Source: Rheinheimera lutimaris
GTDB lineage: Bacteria > Pseudomonadota > Gammaproteobacteria > Enterobacterales > Alteromonadaceae
Direction of reading: 5' to 3'
Length of the DNA: 64,000 nucleotides
Assembly (NCBI RefSeq): GCF_013283795.1
Contig: NZ_JABSOD010000002.1
Location: forward strand, 281,262-345,261
Under the pieces are notes generated by a model. It was given only the letters and a program-made list of their open reading frames with translations, was not told the DNA's origin and searched no databases. Numbering within the stretch: the first letter of the stretch is position 1; each line of letters begins with the position of its first letter. Positions 16,870 through 26,256 of the stretch are shown here, in pieces. Made by a program: the position numbers and the translations under genes.

Positions 16870-19800
16870 ATGGATACCAATAAGGGCATTATTGCCTGGT
16901 TTGCCCGCAACAGCGTGGCAGCAAATTTATTGATGGCAATTATTCTGGTGGCTGGTGTGGCATCGCTTTTTACCATTAAAAAGCAGATTTTCCCCGAAAT
17001 AGTGCTGGAACAAGTCAATATCCGTGTGCCGTATCTTGGCGCAGCACCACAAGAGGTGGAAAGCGGTGTTATAGAAAAAATTGAAGAAAGCTTGCGGGGC
17101 GTTAACGGTATTAAACGCATCCGCTCTACTGCGGTTGAGGGGTTGGCAACGGTACGTGCCGAGATTGCCAGCAACTACGATATTCAGGAGGTGATGGACG
17201 AGATTAAAACTCAGGTCTCGGCGATATCGTCGCTGCCGGAACAAACCGAAAAACCGGTGGTGTACCGCGTAAGGTTTCAAAGTAATGTGATGTGGTTGTC
17301 GCTGTATGGTGATGCCGGTGAGCGCACATTGAAAGAACTGTCAAAAGATGTGCGCGATGAGCTGAAAAAGCTGCCCGGCATCAGCAAAGTGGATGTGGTA
17401 GGCGCACGTGATTATGAAATTGCTATCGAACTGTCTGAGCTGAAATTAAAAGAGTACGGTCTGACATTTGATCAGGTTGTCACGGCCATCCGTGGCAGTT
17501 CGGTTGACTTACCCGGTGGTTCTATCAAATCTGAGAGCGGCAATATTTTGCTGCGCACCAAAGGTCAGGCGTACTTTGCGCAGGACTTTGAAGATATAGT
17601 CCTGCTGACATTTGCTGACGGCACCCGCTTAGCCTTAAAAGATATTGCCACTATTAATGATGGCTTTATTGAGCGTGAAGACTTATCCACCTTTGATGGT
17701 AAAAACTCGGTATCAATCCGTGTTGATGCGGTCGGCGATGACAATACACTGAAAATTGCCGCACAGGTAAAAGCCTACGTTGAACGCAAACAGAAAGAGC
17801 TACCACCGTCGGTATCCATCGCCCATTGGGGTGACTCCAGTTACTACCTGCAGGGCCGGCTGGATTTGATGAGCAATAACCTGCTGATGGGCGCGTTTTT
17901 GGTACTGCTGGCCTTAACATTGTTCCTCGAGTTTCGTATTGCGTTCTGGGTTATGGTGGGTATTCCGGTTTGTTTTCTCGGTGCTATGGCCATGCTGCCG
18001 TTGCCCTTGTTTAATGTTTCGATCAATATGATCAGCCTGTTTGGTTTTATCTTAGTGCTGGGCATAGTGGTGGATGACGCCATTATTATCGGTGAAAGTG
18101 CCTACAGTGAAATTGAGAAACGCGGTAAATCGGCCGAAGCTGTTATCGCCGGGGCGAAAAAAGTAGCCATGCCTGCCACCTTCGGCGTGTTAACGACTAT
18201 CGCGGCTTTTACACCGATGTTAATGGTGGGCGGTGCCCAGGCGCCGATTTGGGGTTCTATTGCCTGGGTGGTAGTACTCTGTCTGATTTTCTCGCTGGTC
18301 GAATCGAAAATGATCCTGCCGGCGCACATTGTTAATATGGACACCAAGCCGTGGGACCCAAACCGCAAAGGTTTATTTTACAGTGCCGGCCGTGCTTGCA
18401 GTAATGGTTTAAAAGCGGTGCGCGAAGCCGTAGCTCGTGCCATGCAGAGTTTTGTTACCAAGCGCTATCAACCTTTTGTCGAACGTTGTATTCAGTATCG
18501 TTATATCACCATGGCAGCGTTTTTTGCCATGCTGATCCTGATGTTTGGCGTGCTGGGCGGTGGTTTGGTACGATGGGTATTTTTTCCGAATATTCCCAGT
18601 GACTTTATCAATGCTAACCTGACTATGCAGGAAGGCTCGTCCAATCAGGCTACGGTTAATGCTATGCGTGAAGCAGAGGCCGCGCTGGTAAGGGCAAATG
18701 ATAAACTTAATGCAGAATACGACGAAGATATCGTCAAGCACAGGCTAATGTTCCTTGAAAGCGATACCGGTGGCCAGTTAGTGGTTGAGCTGGAAAAGAG
18801 CGAAGGCCGTGAAATTGACGGCTTTGAAATTGCCAATCGCTGGCGCGCTGAAATGCCGGAAATTCCGGGATTAAAAGCCTTTAAAATTAATGCTTCAACC
18901 GGTGGTGGTGGTGCTGCCGATATAGCGCTGCAACTGCGTGGCACTAATCTGGACAACCTGAAGCTGGCAACTGAAGAGTTAAAATCGCGCTTAGCTGAAT
19001 ATGCCGGAGTGTACGATATTGAAGACAACCTGCTGGGCGGCAATGACGAAATTGTGCTGCAGCTGAAACCTGAAGCGCATATTTTGGGCTTAACGCTGGC
19101 CGATGTGGCGCGTCAGGTACGGTATGGCTTTTACGGTGCCGAAGCGCAGCGCGTGCAGCGCGACGGCGAAGAAGTCAAAGTGATGGTGCGTTATCCGCGT
19201 ACCGATCGCAGCTCTGTCGGCAGCCTGGAAAATATGCGCATTCGCACCGCAGACGGTGGTGAAATCCCGTTTGCTCAGGTCGCCAGCTATACTATGCAGC
19301 CCAGTTTCAGTGCCATTAACCGTGTAAATGGCGAACGCGCTGTTACTATTACCGCAGCTGCCGATAAAACCACAGTGGAGCCGGGTAAGGTGGTAGGAGA
19401 AATGCGTAAAACGGTGATTAAAGAAATTACTGATAAGTATGAAGGCGTGACCGGTGAGCTCGATGGTGCCAGCCAGGACGAAATGGATGCGCAAGCTGAT
19501 TTACTCAAAGCCGGTGTGTTCGCGCTGTTCTGTATCTATGCCTTAATGGCAGTACCGCTTAAATCGTACAGTCAGCCGCTTATTATTATGAGCGTGATCC
19601 CGTTTGGTTTAGTCGGTGCTGTAGTAGGGCATATGGTGCTTGGCCTGAGTATGAGTATTATGTCGATCTTTGGCCTGGTAGCGCTGGCCGGGGTGGTGGT
19701 AAACGACTCGCTGGTAATGGTCGACTTTGTTAATAAAGCGCGCGAGGAAGGGTTATCTATCCGTCAGGCAGTTTCACAAGCCGGTGCGCAGCGCTTCCGT

Positions 19801-20043
19801 GCAATATTGCTTACCTCGCTTACCACCTTTGTCGGCCTGGCGCCGATAGTGCTGGAAAAGAGCTTACAGGCAAAAATTGTGGTGCCGATGGCGGTGTCAC
19901 TGGCGTTTGGTATTTTGTTCGCCACCATTATTACCCTGGTACTGATACCGGCGCTGTATGTAATACTGGAAGATGTGAAAAACCTGTTTCGCAGTAAAGA
20001 GCGCAAAATTGATACCCGCATAGCGCAGATGCAGCAAGACTGA
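16870..20043 (+). CDS. RND efflux permease (AcrB/AcrD/AcrF superfamily)
   Basis: A 1057-residue transporter of the size and layout of RND pumps: TM1 near residues 20-35, a periplasmic loop (about 40-330), TM2-6, a central amphipathic region, TM7, a second large loop (about 570-860) and TM8-12. TM4 carries GIVVDDAIIIGE, with the paired aspartates used for proton relay. LFGFILVLGIVVDDA and the TM10-11 motif GLVALAGVVVNDSLVMVDF are typical of the family. With the adaptor just upstream it should form a proton-driven tripartite exporter. No adjacent regulator is seen. It ends at a bidirectional terminator. Confidence 0.93.
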   Translation: MDTNKGIIAWFARNSVAANLLMAIILVAGVASLFTIKKQIFPEIVLEQVNIRVPYLGAAPQEVESGVIEKIEESLRGVNGIKRIRSTAVEGLATVRAEIASNYDIQEVMDEIKTQVSAISSLPEQTEKPVVYRVRFQSNVMWLSLYGDAGERTLKELSKDVRDELKKLPGISKVDVVGARDYEIAIELSELKLKEYGLTFDQVVTAIRGSSVDLPGGSIKSESGNILLRTKGQAYFAQDFEDIVLLTFADGTRLALKDIATINDGFIEREDLSTFDGKNSVSIRVDAVGDDNTLKIAAQVKAYVERKQKELPPSVSIAHWGDSSYYLQGRLDLMSNNLLMGAFLVLLALTLFLEFRIAFWVMVGIPVCFLGAMAMLPLPLFNVSINMISLFGFILVLGIVVDDAIIIGESAYSEIEKRGKSAEAVIAGAKKVAMPATFGVLTTIAAFTPMLMVGGAQAPIWGSIAWVVVLCLIFSLVESKMILPAHIVNMDTKPWDPNRKGLFYSAGRACSNGLKAVREAVARAMQSFVTKRYQPFVERCIQYRYITMAAFFAMLILMFGVLGGGLVRWVFFPNIPSDFINANLTMQEGSSNQATVNAMREAEAALVRANDKLNAEYDEDIVKHRLMFLESDTGGQLVVELEKSEGREIDGFEIANRWRAEMPEIPGLKAFKINASTGGGGAADIALQLRGTNLDNLKLATEELKSRLAEYAGVYDIEDNLLGGNDEIVLQLKPEAHILGLTLADVARQVRYGFYGAEAQRVQRDGEEVKVMVRYPRTDRSSVGSLENMRIRTADGGEIPFAQVASYTMQPSFSAINRVNGERAVTITAAADKTTVEPGKVVGEMRKTVIKEITDKYEGVTGELDGASQDEMDAQADLLKAGVFALFCIYALMAVPLKSYSQPLIIMSVIPFGLVGAVVGHMVLGLSMSIMSIFGLVALAGVVVNDSLVMVDFVNKAREEGLSIRQAVSQAGAQRFRAILLTSLTTFVGLAPIVLEKSLQAKIVVPMAVSLAFGILFATIITLVLIPALYVILEDVKNLFRSKERKIDTRIAQMQQD

Positions 20044-20064
20044 TGTATTGAGGTTAAGGGAAAT

Positions 20065-20094
20065 AAAAAGGCCACGCAATTGCGTGGCCTTTTT
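20065..20094. terminator. Bidirectional rho-independent terminator
   Basis: A perfect palindromic stem (AAAAAGGCCACGC on the left, its complement on the right) with T-runs on both strands, placed exactly between the convergent RND permease and asnB genes. Confidence 0.9.
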
Positions 20095-20109
20095 GTTTTA
20101 GCTTACAGC

Positions 20110-21774
20110 TTAATAGGCTTGAGTGTGCACATCGCGCACGGCACGGCCGGACGGATCGGTCATTTGTGCCATTTTAGCATCCCAGGCTAATGCTTCAGGA
20201 GTAGAGCAGGCGACTGACTTACCCCCCGGTACACAGGCGATAGCGCCGGCGTGCGGGAAGTGCTCTTCAAAAATAACCCGGTAGTAATAGGCCTCTTTGC
20301 TGTCCGGCGTGTTCACCGGAAAGCGGAAGCTGGCAGTAGCCATTTGTTGATCGGTCACTTCTTTTTCCGCATGGGCTTTTAAGCTGTCAATCCAGCTGTA
20401 ACCCACACCGTCAGAGAACTGTTCTTTTTGACGCCACAATATTTCATTCGGTAACAAGCCATCAAATGCCTGACGCAGAATATGTTTTTCCATTTTGCCA
20501 CCACCGCACATTTTTGCCTGTGGGTTTAAGCGCATGGCCACATCCATAAAGTCTTTGTCGAGGAAGGGCACGCGGGCTTCAATGCCCCAGGCCGACATGG
20601 CTTTGTTGGCACGGTTGCAGTCGAACATATGCAGCCGGTCTAACTTGCGTAAGGTTTCTTCATGGAACTCGTTGGCGTTGGGTGCTTTATGGAAATACAG
20701 ATAGCCGCCAAACAGCTCATCAGAACCTTCACCCGACAGTACCATTTTAATGCCGGTAGCCTTAATTTTACGCGCCATCAGATACATCGGCGTAGAGGCC
20801 CGAATGGTGGTGACATCGTAAGTCTCAAGGAAATACACCACATCACGCAGCGCGTCCAGGCCTTCCTGCACAGTAAAGTGTACCGTGTGGTGCACTGTCC
20901 CTATGGCATCGGCTACTTTTTGCGCGGCAAGTAAATCCGGCGAACCGGCAAGCCCCACAGCAAAAGAGTGTAAACGCGGCCACCAGGCTTCAGACTCGTC
21001 ATTATCTTCTACGCGGCGTTTGGCAAATTGCTGTGCAATAGCCGAAATAAGCGAAGAGTCCAGGCCGCCGGACAGTAAGACTCCGTAGGGTACGTCTGAC
21101 ATTAAGTGACTTTTCACGCTGTGCTCCAGCGCGGCTTTTAACTCAGTTAAACTGGCCGGGTTATCTTTTACCGCTTCATAGCTTTGCCAGTCACGCTGAT
21201 AATATTTACGCAGCTCGCCTATTTTGCTGTCGAAGTAGTGACCCGGCGGAAACTCTTTAATTTGTTTGCACACCGGTACTAAAGCTTTTAACTCCGACGC
21301 GACAAACAGCTGGCCGTGTTCGTCGTAACCGTAGTACAGCGGAATAATACCGATATGGTCGCGGGCAATCAGGTAGCGATTTTGCTCAGCGTCATACAAA
21401 ATAAAGGCAAACATGCCCTGCAGCTGATCAATAAAGTCAGCGCCATGCTCCAGATATAGCGGTAATATCACTTCACAGTCTGACTTGGTTTTGAATGGGT
21501 AAGGGCTTGCCAGCTGCTTTTCGAGCTGCTTGTGATTGTAGATCTCACCATTCACTGCCAGAATGTGATTTCGATTATCATTAATCAGAGGCTGGGCACC
21601 ATTTTCAGTATCTACAATCGCCAGGCGCTCGTGCACTAAAATGGCATTGTCGTTATTCCACACGCCAGACCAGTCTGGCCCGCGGTGACGTAATAACTTG
21701 GATAACTGTAGCGCCTGCTGGCGCAAGGCTTTAACATCAGTTTTGATGTCAAGCACCCCGAATATCGAACACAT
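20110..21774 (-). CDS. asnB: Asparagine synthase B, glutamine-hydrolysing
   Basis: A 554-residue protein, the same length as E. coli AsnB. Met1-Cys2 (MCSIFGVLDI) provides the N-terminal glutaminase nucleophile once Met is removed; LRHRGPDWSG, NGEIYNHKQLE and the rest of the class II amidotransferase domain follow. The synthetase half has the PP-loop SGGLDSSLISAIAQQ and GEGSDELFGGYLYFH. It makes asparagine from aspartate, glutamine and ATP. It is monocistronic, with a good ribosome site (AGAGGTT) before the ATG at 21774. The window also carries nine tRNA-Asn genes, but they are 20 kb away and no regulatory link is visible. Confidence 0.96.
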   Translation of the reverse strand: MCSIFGVLDIKTDVKALRQQALQLSKLLRHRGPDWSGVWNNDNAILVHERLAIVDTENGAQPLINDNRNHILAVNGEIYNHKQLEKQLASPYPFKTKSDCEVILPLYLEHGADFIDQLQGMFAFILYDAEQNRYLIARDHIGIIPLYYGYDEHGQLFVASELKALVPVCKQIKEFPPGHYFDSKIGELRKYYQRDWQSYEAVKDNPASLTELKAALEHSVKSHLMSDVPYGVLLSGGLDSSLISAIAQQFAKRRVEDNDESEAWWPRLHSFAVGLAGSPDLLAAQKVADAIGTVHHTVHFTVQEGLDALRDVVYFLETYDVTTIRASTPMYLMARKIKATGIKMVLSGEGSDELFGGYLYFHKAPNANEFHEETLRKLDRLHMFDCNRANKAMSAWGIEARVPFLDKDFMDVAMRLNPQAKMCGGGKMEKHILRQAFDGLLPNEILWRQKEQFSDGVGYSWIDSLKAHAEKEVTDQQMATASFRFPVNTPDSKEAYYYRVIFEEHFPHAGAIACVPGGKSVACSTPEALAWDAKMAQMTDPSGRAVRDVHTQAY

Positions 21775-21926
21775 GATAACCTCTATTAATTAGTTTTGGC
21801 AGTATGTACGTCTAAACGCACCCCCTGAATGTGCCATGCCATGCTAAAATTGCAAGCGCTTTTTCGCGCTTTTTGTAAGTAATTCATGCTGAGGGTTTTC
21901 AGCAACTGCAACAAATAAGACTGCTT

Positions 21927-22745
21927 ATGCAAAAAACTGAAGTAAAAATCCGCTTTATGCCTCCTGCAGATTGGGACAGCGCGCTGCTGCAAACTAACCC
22001 GATATTTGCTGATCTCTGTAAGCACTTCATTATTGAGCAGTTGGCACACTACCCCGATATTGATTGGCTTAATCAGTACAGAGCGCAATCTGGCGTATGT
22101 TTTGTTGATAATGACGCGCTTAGTAGCGATGGCCGTTATTATGAGGAATATATTTATGCCACCAGGAGCATACCTACCCGCAAAGACAACTGGCACGACT
22201 TTTTTGGTGCGCTGATCTGGTGTTTATTTCCGAAAACCAAGGCGCTGCTAAATCAGCTACATATGGCAGAAATTGCTCTGCATGGTTTAAAGCAGCGCAG
22301 TAAATTACGTAATAAACTCACCTTGTTTGATGAGTGTGGTGTAGTGATTTGCCTGGAACCTAAAGCCAGCCAGCATGCTGACCTGCTGCGCCAACACCAA
22401 TGGCAGCAGAGTTTTGTCACAAATCGCAGCGACTGGTGGCAGGGTATAAGGCCAATGATATTTGGCCATGCTATTTACGAGATGGCCACATTGCCTTTTA
22501 TCGGCTTAACCGCTAAAACGATATTTATTAAAGTGCCGGATGGTTTTAGCCGCTGGCCTTTAACAGCTGCTTACAGTTTTGTTGATGATAAATTGCATGA
22601 ACAAATTGCTAACGAAGCAGTACTTCTTGATAATCAACAGCTAACGCCTTTGCCATTACTGGGCGTTCCGGGCTGGTATAACGACAATGAAAGCACCGGT
22701 TTTTATCACAATACTGACTACTTCCGGCCGCAGCGCAGCACTTAG
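21927..22745 (+). CDS. DUF3025 family protein
   Basis: A 272-residue soluble protein without a signal peptide or membrane span. The block NWHDFFGALIWCLFPKTKAL is the signature I associate with DUF3025 (PF11227), a family of unknown function common in proteobacteria. LTLFDECGVVICL and WWQGIRPMIFGHAIYEMATL also fit that family. It is divergent from asnB (about 150 bases between starts) and lies 24 bases before the ABC transporter genes, possibly in the same transcript. No function is proposed. Confidence 0.75.
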   Translation: MQKTEVKIRFMPPADWDSALLQTNPIFADLCKHFIIEQLAHYPDIDWLNQYRAQSGVCFVDNDALSSDGRYYEEYIYATRSIPTRKDNWHDFFGALIWCLFPKTKALLNQLHMAEIALHGLKQRSKLRNKLTLFDECGVVICLEPKASQHADLLRQHQWQQSFVTNRSDWWQGIRPMIFGHAIYEMATLPFIGLTAKTIFIKVPDGFSRWPLTAAYSFVDDKLHEQIANEAVLLDNQQLTPLPLLGVPGWYNDNESTGFYHNTDYFRPQRST

Positions 22746-22769
22746 CGGCTTTAACAACAGGATGGTTGC

Positions 22770-23576
22770 ATGATTGATATTCAGGATTTAGCCAAAGCCT
22801 TTGTGCTTAGTAAAAGCAACAAGTTATCAGATACTGAAAAACAAGATGTACGTTACAGCAAAGACGCCTTTCACTCAGTGCGTAATGTCAGTTTCAGCTG
22901 CGGCAGCGGTGAGGTGTTGGGATTGTTGGGGCCAAACGGCGCCGGTAAAACTACTACCTTACGTATGCTGTCTACGGCGCTGAAACCTGATGCCGGCTCT
23001 GTGCTGTTAAACGGCGTCGATGTACTGAAACAACCGGTAAAAGCGCGGCAGCAAATTGGCTTTTTGTCGGCGGATACCGGTTTATACGGTAAGTTAACGG
23101 CGTTTGAAAATATCGCCTATTTCGGCCGTTTGCACGGTATGAGCGAAAGCGCATTAAAGCAGCGCATCGATGAGTTGTTTACGTTGTTAAATATGCATGA
23201 TTTTGCTAACCGTCGGGCTGACAATATGTCTACCGGCATGAAACAAAAAACTGCTATTGCCCGTGCCGTAGTGCACAGCCCGAAAGTGGTTATTCTGGAT
23301 GAACCCACAACAGGGCTGGATATTATGACGGTGCAAACGGTACTGGATTTTATTAAAGGCTTAAAAGCAGCCGGTACGCCGGTAATTTTTTCTACCCACC
23401 ATTTAGATGAAGTGGCCTCCTTGTGTGACCGGGTGGTAGTGATTGATAAAGGTATCAGCGCCTTTTCCGGCGATATTCAGCAGTTTAAAGCTTTGTCCGG
23501 CAGCGGTGATTTACGCGAAGCGTTTTTATCGGTGTTACAGGGCAGTGTCAGCACACAACAGCAAGGAGCAGCATAA
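22770..23576 (+). CDS. natA: ABC transporter ATP-binding protein, NatA type
   Basis: A 268-residue nucleotide-binding subunit with Walker A (GLLGPNGAGKTTTLRML), the signature motif (NMSTGMKQK, a variant of LSGGQ typical of the NatA/CcmA group), Walker B (VVILDEPTTGLD) and H-loop (FSTHHLDE). It pairs with the permease that begins directly after its stop codon. NatAB of Bacillus exports sodium; many proteobacterial homologues have no proven substrate, so the symbol is a family label. No accessory substrate-binding protein is present, as expected of an exporter. Confidence 0.8.
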   Translation: MIDIQDLAKAFVLSKSNKLSDTEKQDVRYSKDAFHSVRNVSFSCGSGEVLGLLGPNGAGKTTTLRMLSTALKPDAGSVLLNGVDVLKQPVKARQQIGFLSADTGLYGKLTAFENIAYFGRLHGMSESALKQRIDELFTLLNMHDFANRRADNMSTGMKQKTAIARAVVHSPKVVILDEPTTGLDIMTVQTVLDFIKGLKAAGTPVIFSTHHLDEVASLCDRVVVIDKGISAFSGDIQQFKALSGSGDLREAFLSVLQGSVSTQQQGAA

Positions 23577-24779
23577 ATGTGGCAGGTTTATTTTAAAGAA
23601 CTTACTGAACTGATGCGTGATAAAAAAACGCTGATCTTTGTGATTTTGCTGCCGATCTTTATCTTTCCGGTGATCTTTGGCGTAATGGGCCTGGTGTTGT
23701 CCAGCACCACCAACAAAGCCATGCAAGAGCAGCACCGCTATGTAATTATTAACGCGCAGCAAGCACCGGAGTTTGCCGATGCCTTGTTTTATCACAAAAA
23801 TTTTAAACAGCTAACGACAGACAAAACCACAGAAGCCGAGCTGGTAGACGCTATCCGCAACGACGAATTTGATGTGGCAATAGTAGTACCGGCAGACTTT
23901 TCTGCTAAGCGCCAGCTGGTTGAGCAAGCGCAGTGGCAGGTTATTTATAACCAGTCATCACAATTTGATTTTATGTACCGTTACTTTACCGACCTGCTGG
24001 CCGATTTTAATGAACAGCTGCAACGTGACACCTTAACGCAGTTAAATGTCGACCCGGCAAAGCTGGCGGCCATTATAAAACCGGTTGATGTGCAAAAAGT
24101 GGATACCGCGGCGAAGCGGGAGAATATCGGTGAAAAATTCGGTGCTGTTATCGCTTATATTTTAATTCCGCTATGTTTGCTCGGCGCGTCTTACCCCGCC
24201 ATTGATATGGGCGCCGGTGAAAAAGAGCGTGGCACGCTGGAAACCTTACTGATTTGTCCGATAAGCCGTGTCAGCATAGTGTTGGGTAAGTTTTTAACGG
24301 TACTGACCACCGGCCTGGTCGGGGCGTTGATCACTGTGGGCAGCTTCGGGATTTGGGGGGCTATTATCGGCTCTTTTGGTGGGATGGCCGTGGTGCAGGA
24401 GGCGATGTCTGCCATTGCGATTACTGAGCTGCTGTTGATTTTCTCGCTGCTACTGCCCATTTCCGCAGTATTTGCTGCGTTGTTGCTGGCCATCTCTATC
24501 TACGCCCGCACCTTTAAAGAGGCGCAAAACTATATCAGTCCGTTGTCGATTATGATTTTTTTGCCGCTGGTTGCCGCGATGATGCCGGGTGTTGAGTTAA
24601 ACGGTAAAACGGCGCTGGTACCTATTATGAACGTGGCATTGGCCATTAAAGAGTTGATTAAAGGCACCGCCGATTACGCTATGCTGGCGCTGATCTTCGG
24701 CTCTACGCTGGTGCTGGCTGCTGTAGCTATCGGCTTTTGTGTACATTGGTTCCAACAGGAAAAAGTGCTGTTTCGTTAA
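23577..24779 (+). CDS. natB: ABC transporter permease, NatB type
   Basis: A 400-residue ABC-2 type permease. TM1 (TLIFVILLPIFIFPVIFGVMG) is followed by a large extracytoplasmic domain (about 45-190) and a C-terminal block of five or six membrane segments, including the motif GAGEKERGTLETLLICP that is characteristic of the ABC-2/NatB group. The ATG abuts the natA stop with no gap, so the two are translationally coupled. The final segment AIGFCVHWFQQEKVLFR resembles other NatB C-termini. Na+ export is possible but unproven. Confidence 0.82.
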   Translation: MWQVYFKELTELMRDKKTLIFVILLPIFIFPVIFGVMGLVLSSTTNKAMQEQHRYVIINAQQAPEFADALFYHKNFKQLTTDKTTEAELVDAIRNDEFDVAIVVPADFSAKRQLVEQAQWQVIYNQSSQFDFMYRYFTDLLADFNEQLQRDTLTQLNVDPAKLAAIIKPVDVQKVDTAAKRENIGEKFGAVIAYILIPLCLLGASYPAIDMGAGEKERGTLETLLICPISRVSIVLGKFLTVLTTGLVGALITVGSFGIWGAIIGSFGGMAVVQEAMSAIAITELLLIFSLLLPISAVFAALLLAISIYARTFKEAQNYISPLSIMIFLPLVAAMMPGVELNGKTALVPIMNVALAIKELIKGTADYAMLALIFGSTLVLAAVAIGFCVHWFQQEKVLFR

Positions 24780-24804
24780 TTCAGTGAATCAGTTTTACAT
24801 CAGT

Positions 24805-24833
24805 ACAACGCCAGCTTTATGCTGGCGTTGTTA
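24805..24833 (+). terminator. Probable rho-independent terminator after natAB
   Basis: An 11-bp stem (24805-24815 with 24821-24831) with a 5-base loop and a short, imperfect T-tract, 25 bases after the permease stop. Confidence 0.65.
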
Positions 24834-24861
24834 TTAGTAACGATTCAAGTTCACAAATACT

Positions 24862-24880
24862 ATTGATAATGGTTCTTAAT
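24862..24880 (+). promoter_or_regulatory. Putative Fur box upstream of bfd
   Basis: The 19-mer ATTGATAATGGTTCTTAAT resembles Fur sites of the GATAATnnTTCT type and lies about 40 bases before the bfd start. Iron repression of bfd is well known in other gammaproteobacteria. Match judged by eye. Confidence 0.55.
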
Positions 24881-24920
24881 AATATTAAAATGCTCGCGTA
24901 CTGTTATCCGGAGTGCTGTT

Positions 24921-25127
24921 ATGTACGTGTGTTTATGCAAAGCTGTTACTGACAAAGCCATTAAACAAAAGGTGGCCGAAGGTGTATCGACTATGCGCGA
25001 ACTGAAAATATGCACCGGTGTTGGCAGCCAATGTGGTAAATGTATCTGCCAGGCGCAACAAATTTTGCATAACGAATTAGTGCATATTTCAGACAACTCC
25101 TTAGAACTGGCGCAACCTGCAGCCTGA
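24921..25127 (+). CDS. bfd: Bacterioferritin-associated ferredoxin
   Basis: A 68-residue protein with the [2Fe-2S] ligand set of Bfd: Cys4 and Cys6 (MYVCLCKAV), Cys38 and Cys41 (GSQCGKC). In Pseudomonas, Bfd gives electrons to bacterioferritin to release stored iron. No bfr gene lies beside it here. A Fur-like site upstream suggests induction under iron limitation, consistent with iron mobilisation. The short length and ligand spacing leave little alternative. Confidence 0.92.
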   Translation: MYVCLCKAVTDKAIKQKVAEGVSTMRELKICTGVGSQCGKCICQAQQILHNELVHISDNSLELAQPAA

Positions 25128-25260
25128 TGTGCATTTATATGCTTATTTTTAGCATTTAAATTCTTAATCTATTCTTTTTCTTCAGCACACTGGTCATAAT
25201 AACGCTCTTGATTTAGGCTAAGCACAGGCTTGGTATAACAGAGCGGTTATAGGCATAGTT

Positions 25261-26151
25261 ATGGATAAAATAAAACAGGTTGCCATCGTCGGTGGCGTGC
25301 ATGGCAATGAATTTTCGGGTATTTATTTAATCAAGCAATATCAGGCTAAACCAGATTTAGCCAGTCGCGCCAGCTTTAATACTGAACTGGTGTGGGCCAA
25401 TCCCGAGGCGCATTATGCCAATAAGCGCTATCTGCACAGTGATTTAAACCGTCAGTTTAAAAATACCGATTTAGCCAACCCCCGGCTTGCCAATTACGAG
25501 CAAAGCCGCGCTAAAGTACTTAATGCCCAATTAGGCCCCAAAGGCGATGCTAAAACTGATTTGCTGATTGATTTACACAACACCACCAGTAATATGGGCG
25601 CCTGTTTAATTCTGACCCAAGCCGGCCCGTTTTATAATCAACTGGCGGCCTATGTAAAGATGATGATGCCCGAGGCGATTATCTCGCGTGATGAAGATCA
25701 CTTTGCTGCAGAAGAGCACGCGCTGATGTGTACTGTCGGGCGTTATGGCGTGTTAGTTGAAGTTGGCCCACAACCGCAATCAGTGCTGCGCCAGGATGTA
25801 TTAGAGCTGATGGACTGCATGACACAGCATATTCTCGACTTTGCTGAACTATATAACAGCAACAGCTTACCGGCGTTACCGAAACAAACCGAAGCCTTTC
25901 GTTATTTACACAGCATTAAACTGCCAATGAATGACAAAGGTGAGCGCCTCGGTATGGTGCATAAAAATGTGCAGGACAAAGACTACCAGCCGATAAATCC
26001 GGGCGACCCTATTTTTACTCTGTTTGACGGCACCGAGATTTACTATGACGGTGACACTACTGTATACCCAACCTTTATCAATGAGGCGGCGTACTACGAT
26101 AATAATCTTGCCATGTCACTGAACGAAAAAGTCTGGATCACACTGGATTAA
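25261..26151 (+). CDS. Aspartoacylase-family zinc amidohydrolase
   Basis: A 296-residue enzyme of the AspA/AstE superfamily (M14-like fold). Zinc ligands His14 and Glu17 lie in GGVHGNEFSG and the third in LLIDLHNTTSN; the substrate-carboxylate motif is DLNRQF. The length and the C-terminal beta domain (INPGDPIFTLFDGTEIYYDGD) fit aspartoacylase, which splits N-acetyl-L-aspartate to acetate and aspartate, better than succinylglutamate desuccinylase. Bacterial members may act on other N-acylated amino acids such as mercapturates. It is flanked by about 100-base gaps on both sides and is probably monocistronic. Confidence 0.85.
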   Translation: MDKIKQVAIVGGVHGNEFSGIYLIKQYQAKPDLASRASFNTELVWANPEAHYANKRYLHSDLNRQFKNTDLANPRLANYEQSRAKVLNAQLGPKGDAKTDLLIDLHNTTSNMGACLILTQAGPFYNQLAAYVKMMMPEAIISRDEDHFAAEEHALMCTVGRYGVLVEVGPQPQSVLRQDVLELMDCMTQHILDFAELYNSNSLPALPKQTEAFRYLHSIKLPMNDKGERLGMVHKNVQDKDYQPINPGDPIFTLFDGTEIYYDGDTTVYPTFINEAAYYDNNLAMSLNEKVWITLD

Positions 26152-26256
26152 TTTACCTTATGCTTTACAGCTAAGTTGTTGTTTTGGTTTTCTTTTAATG
26201 GTGTCTGTGTTATTAAACTGTTATGAAAGTTTAATGCTGTTAACCAATGGTGCTGA

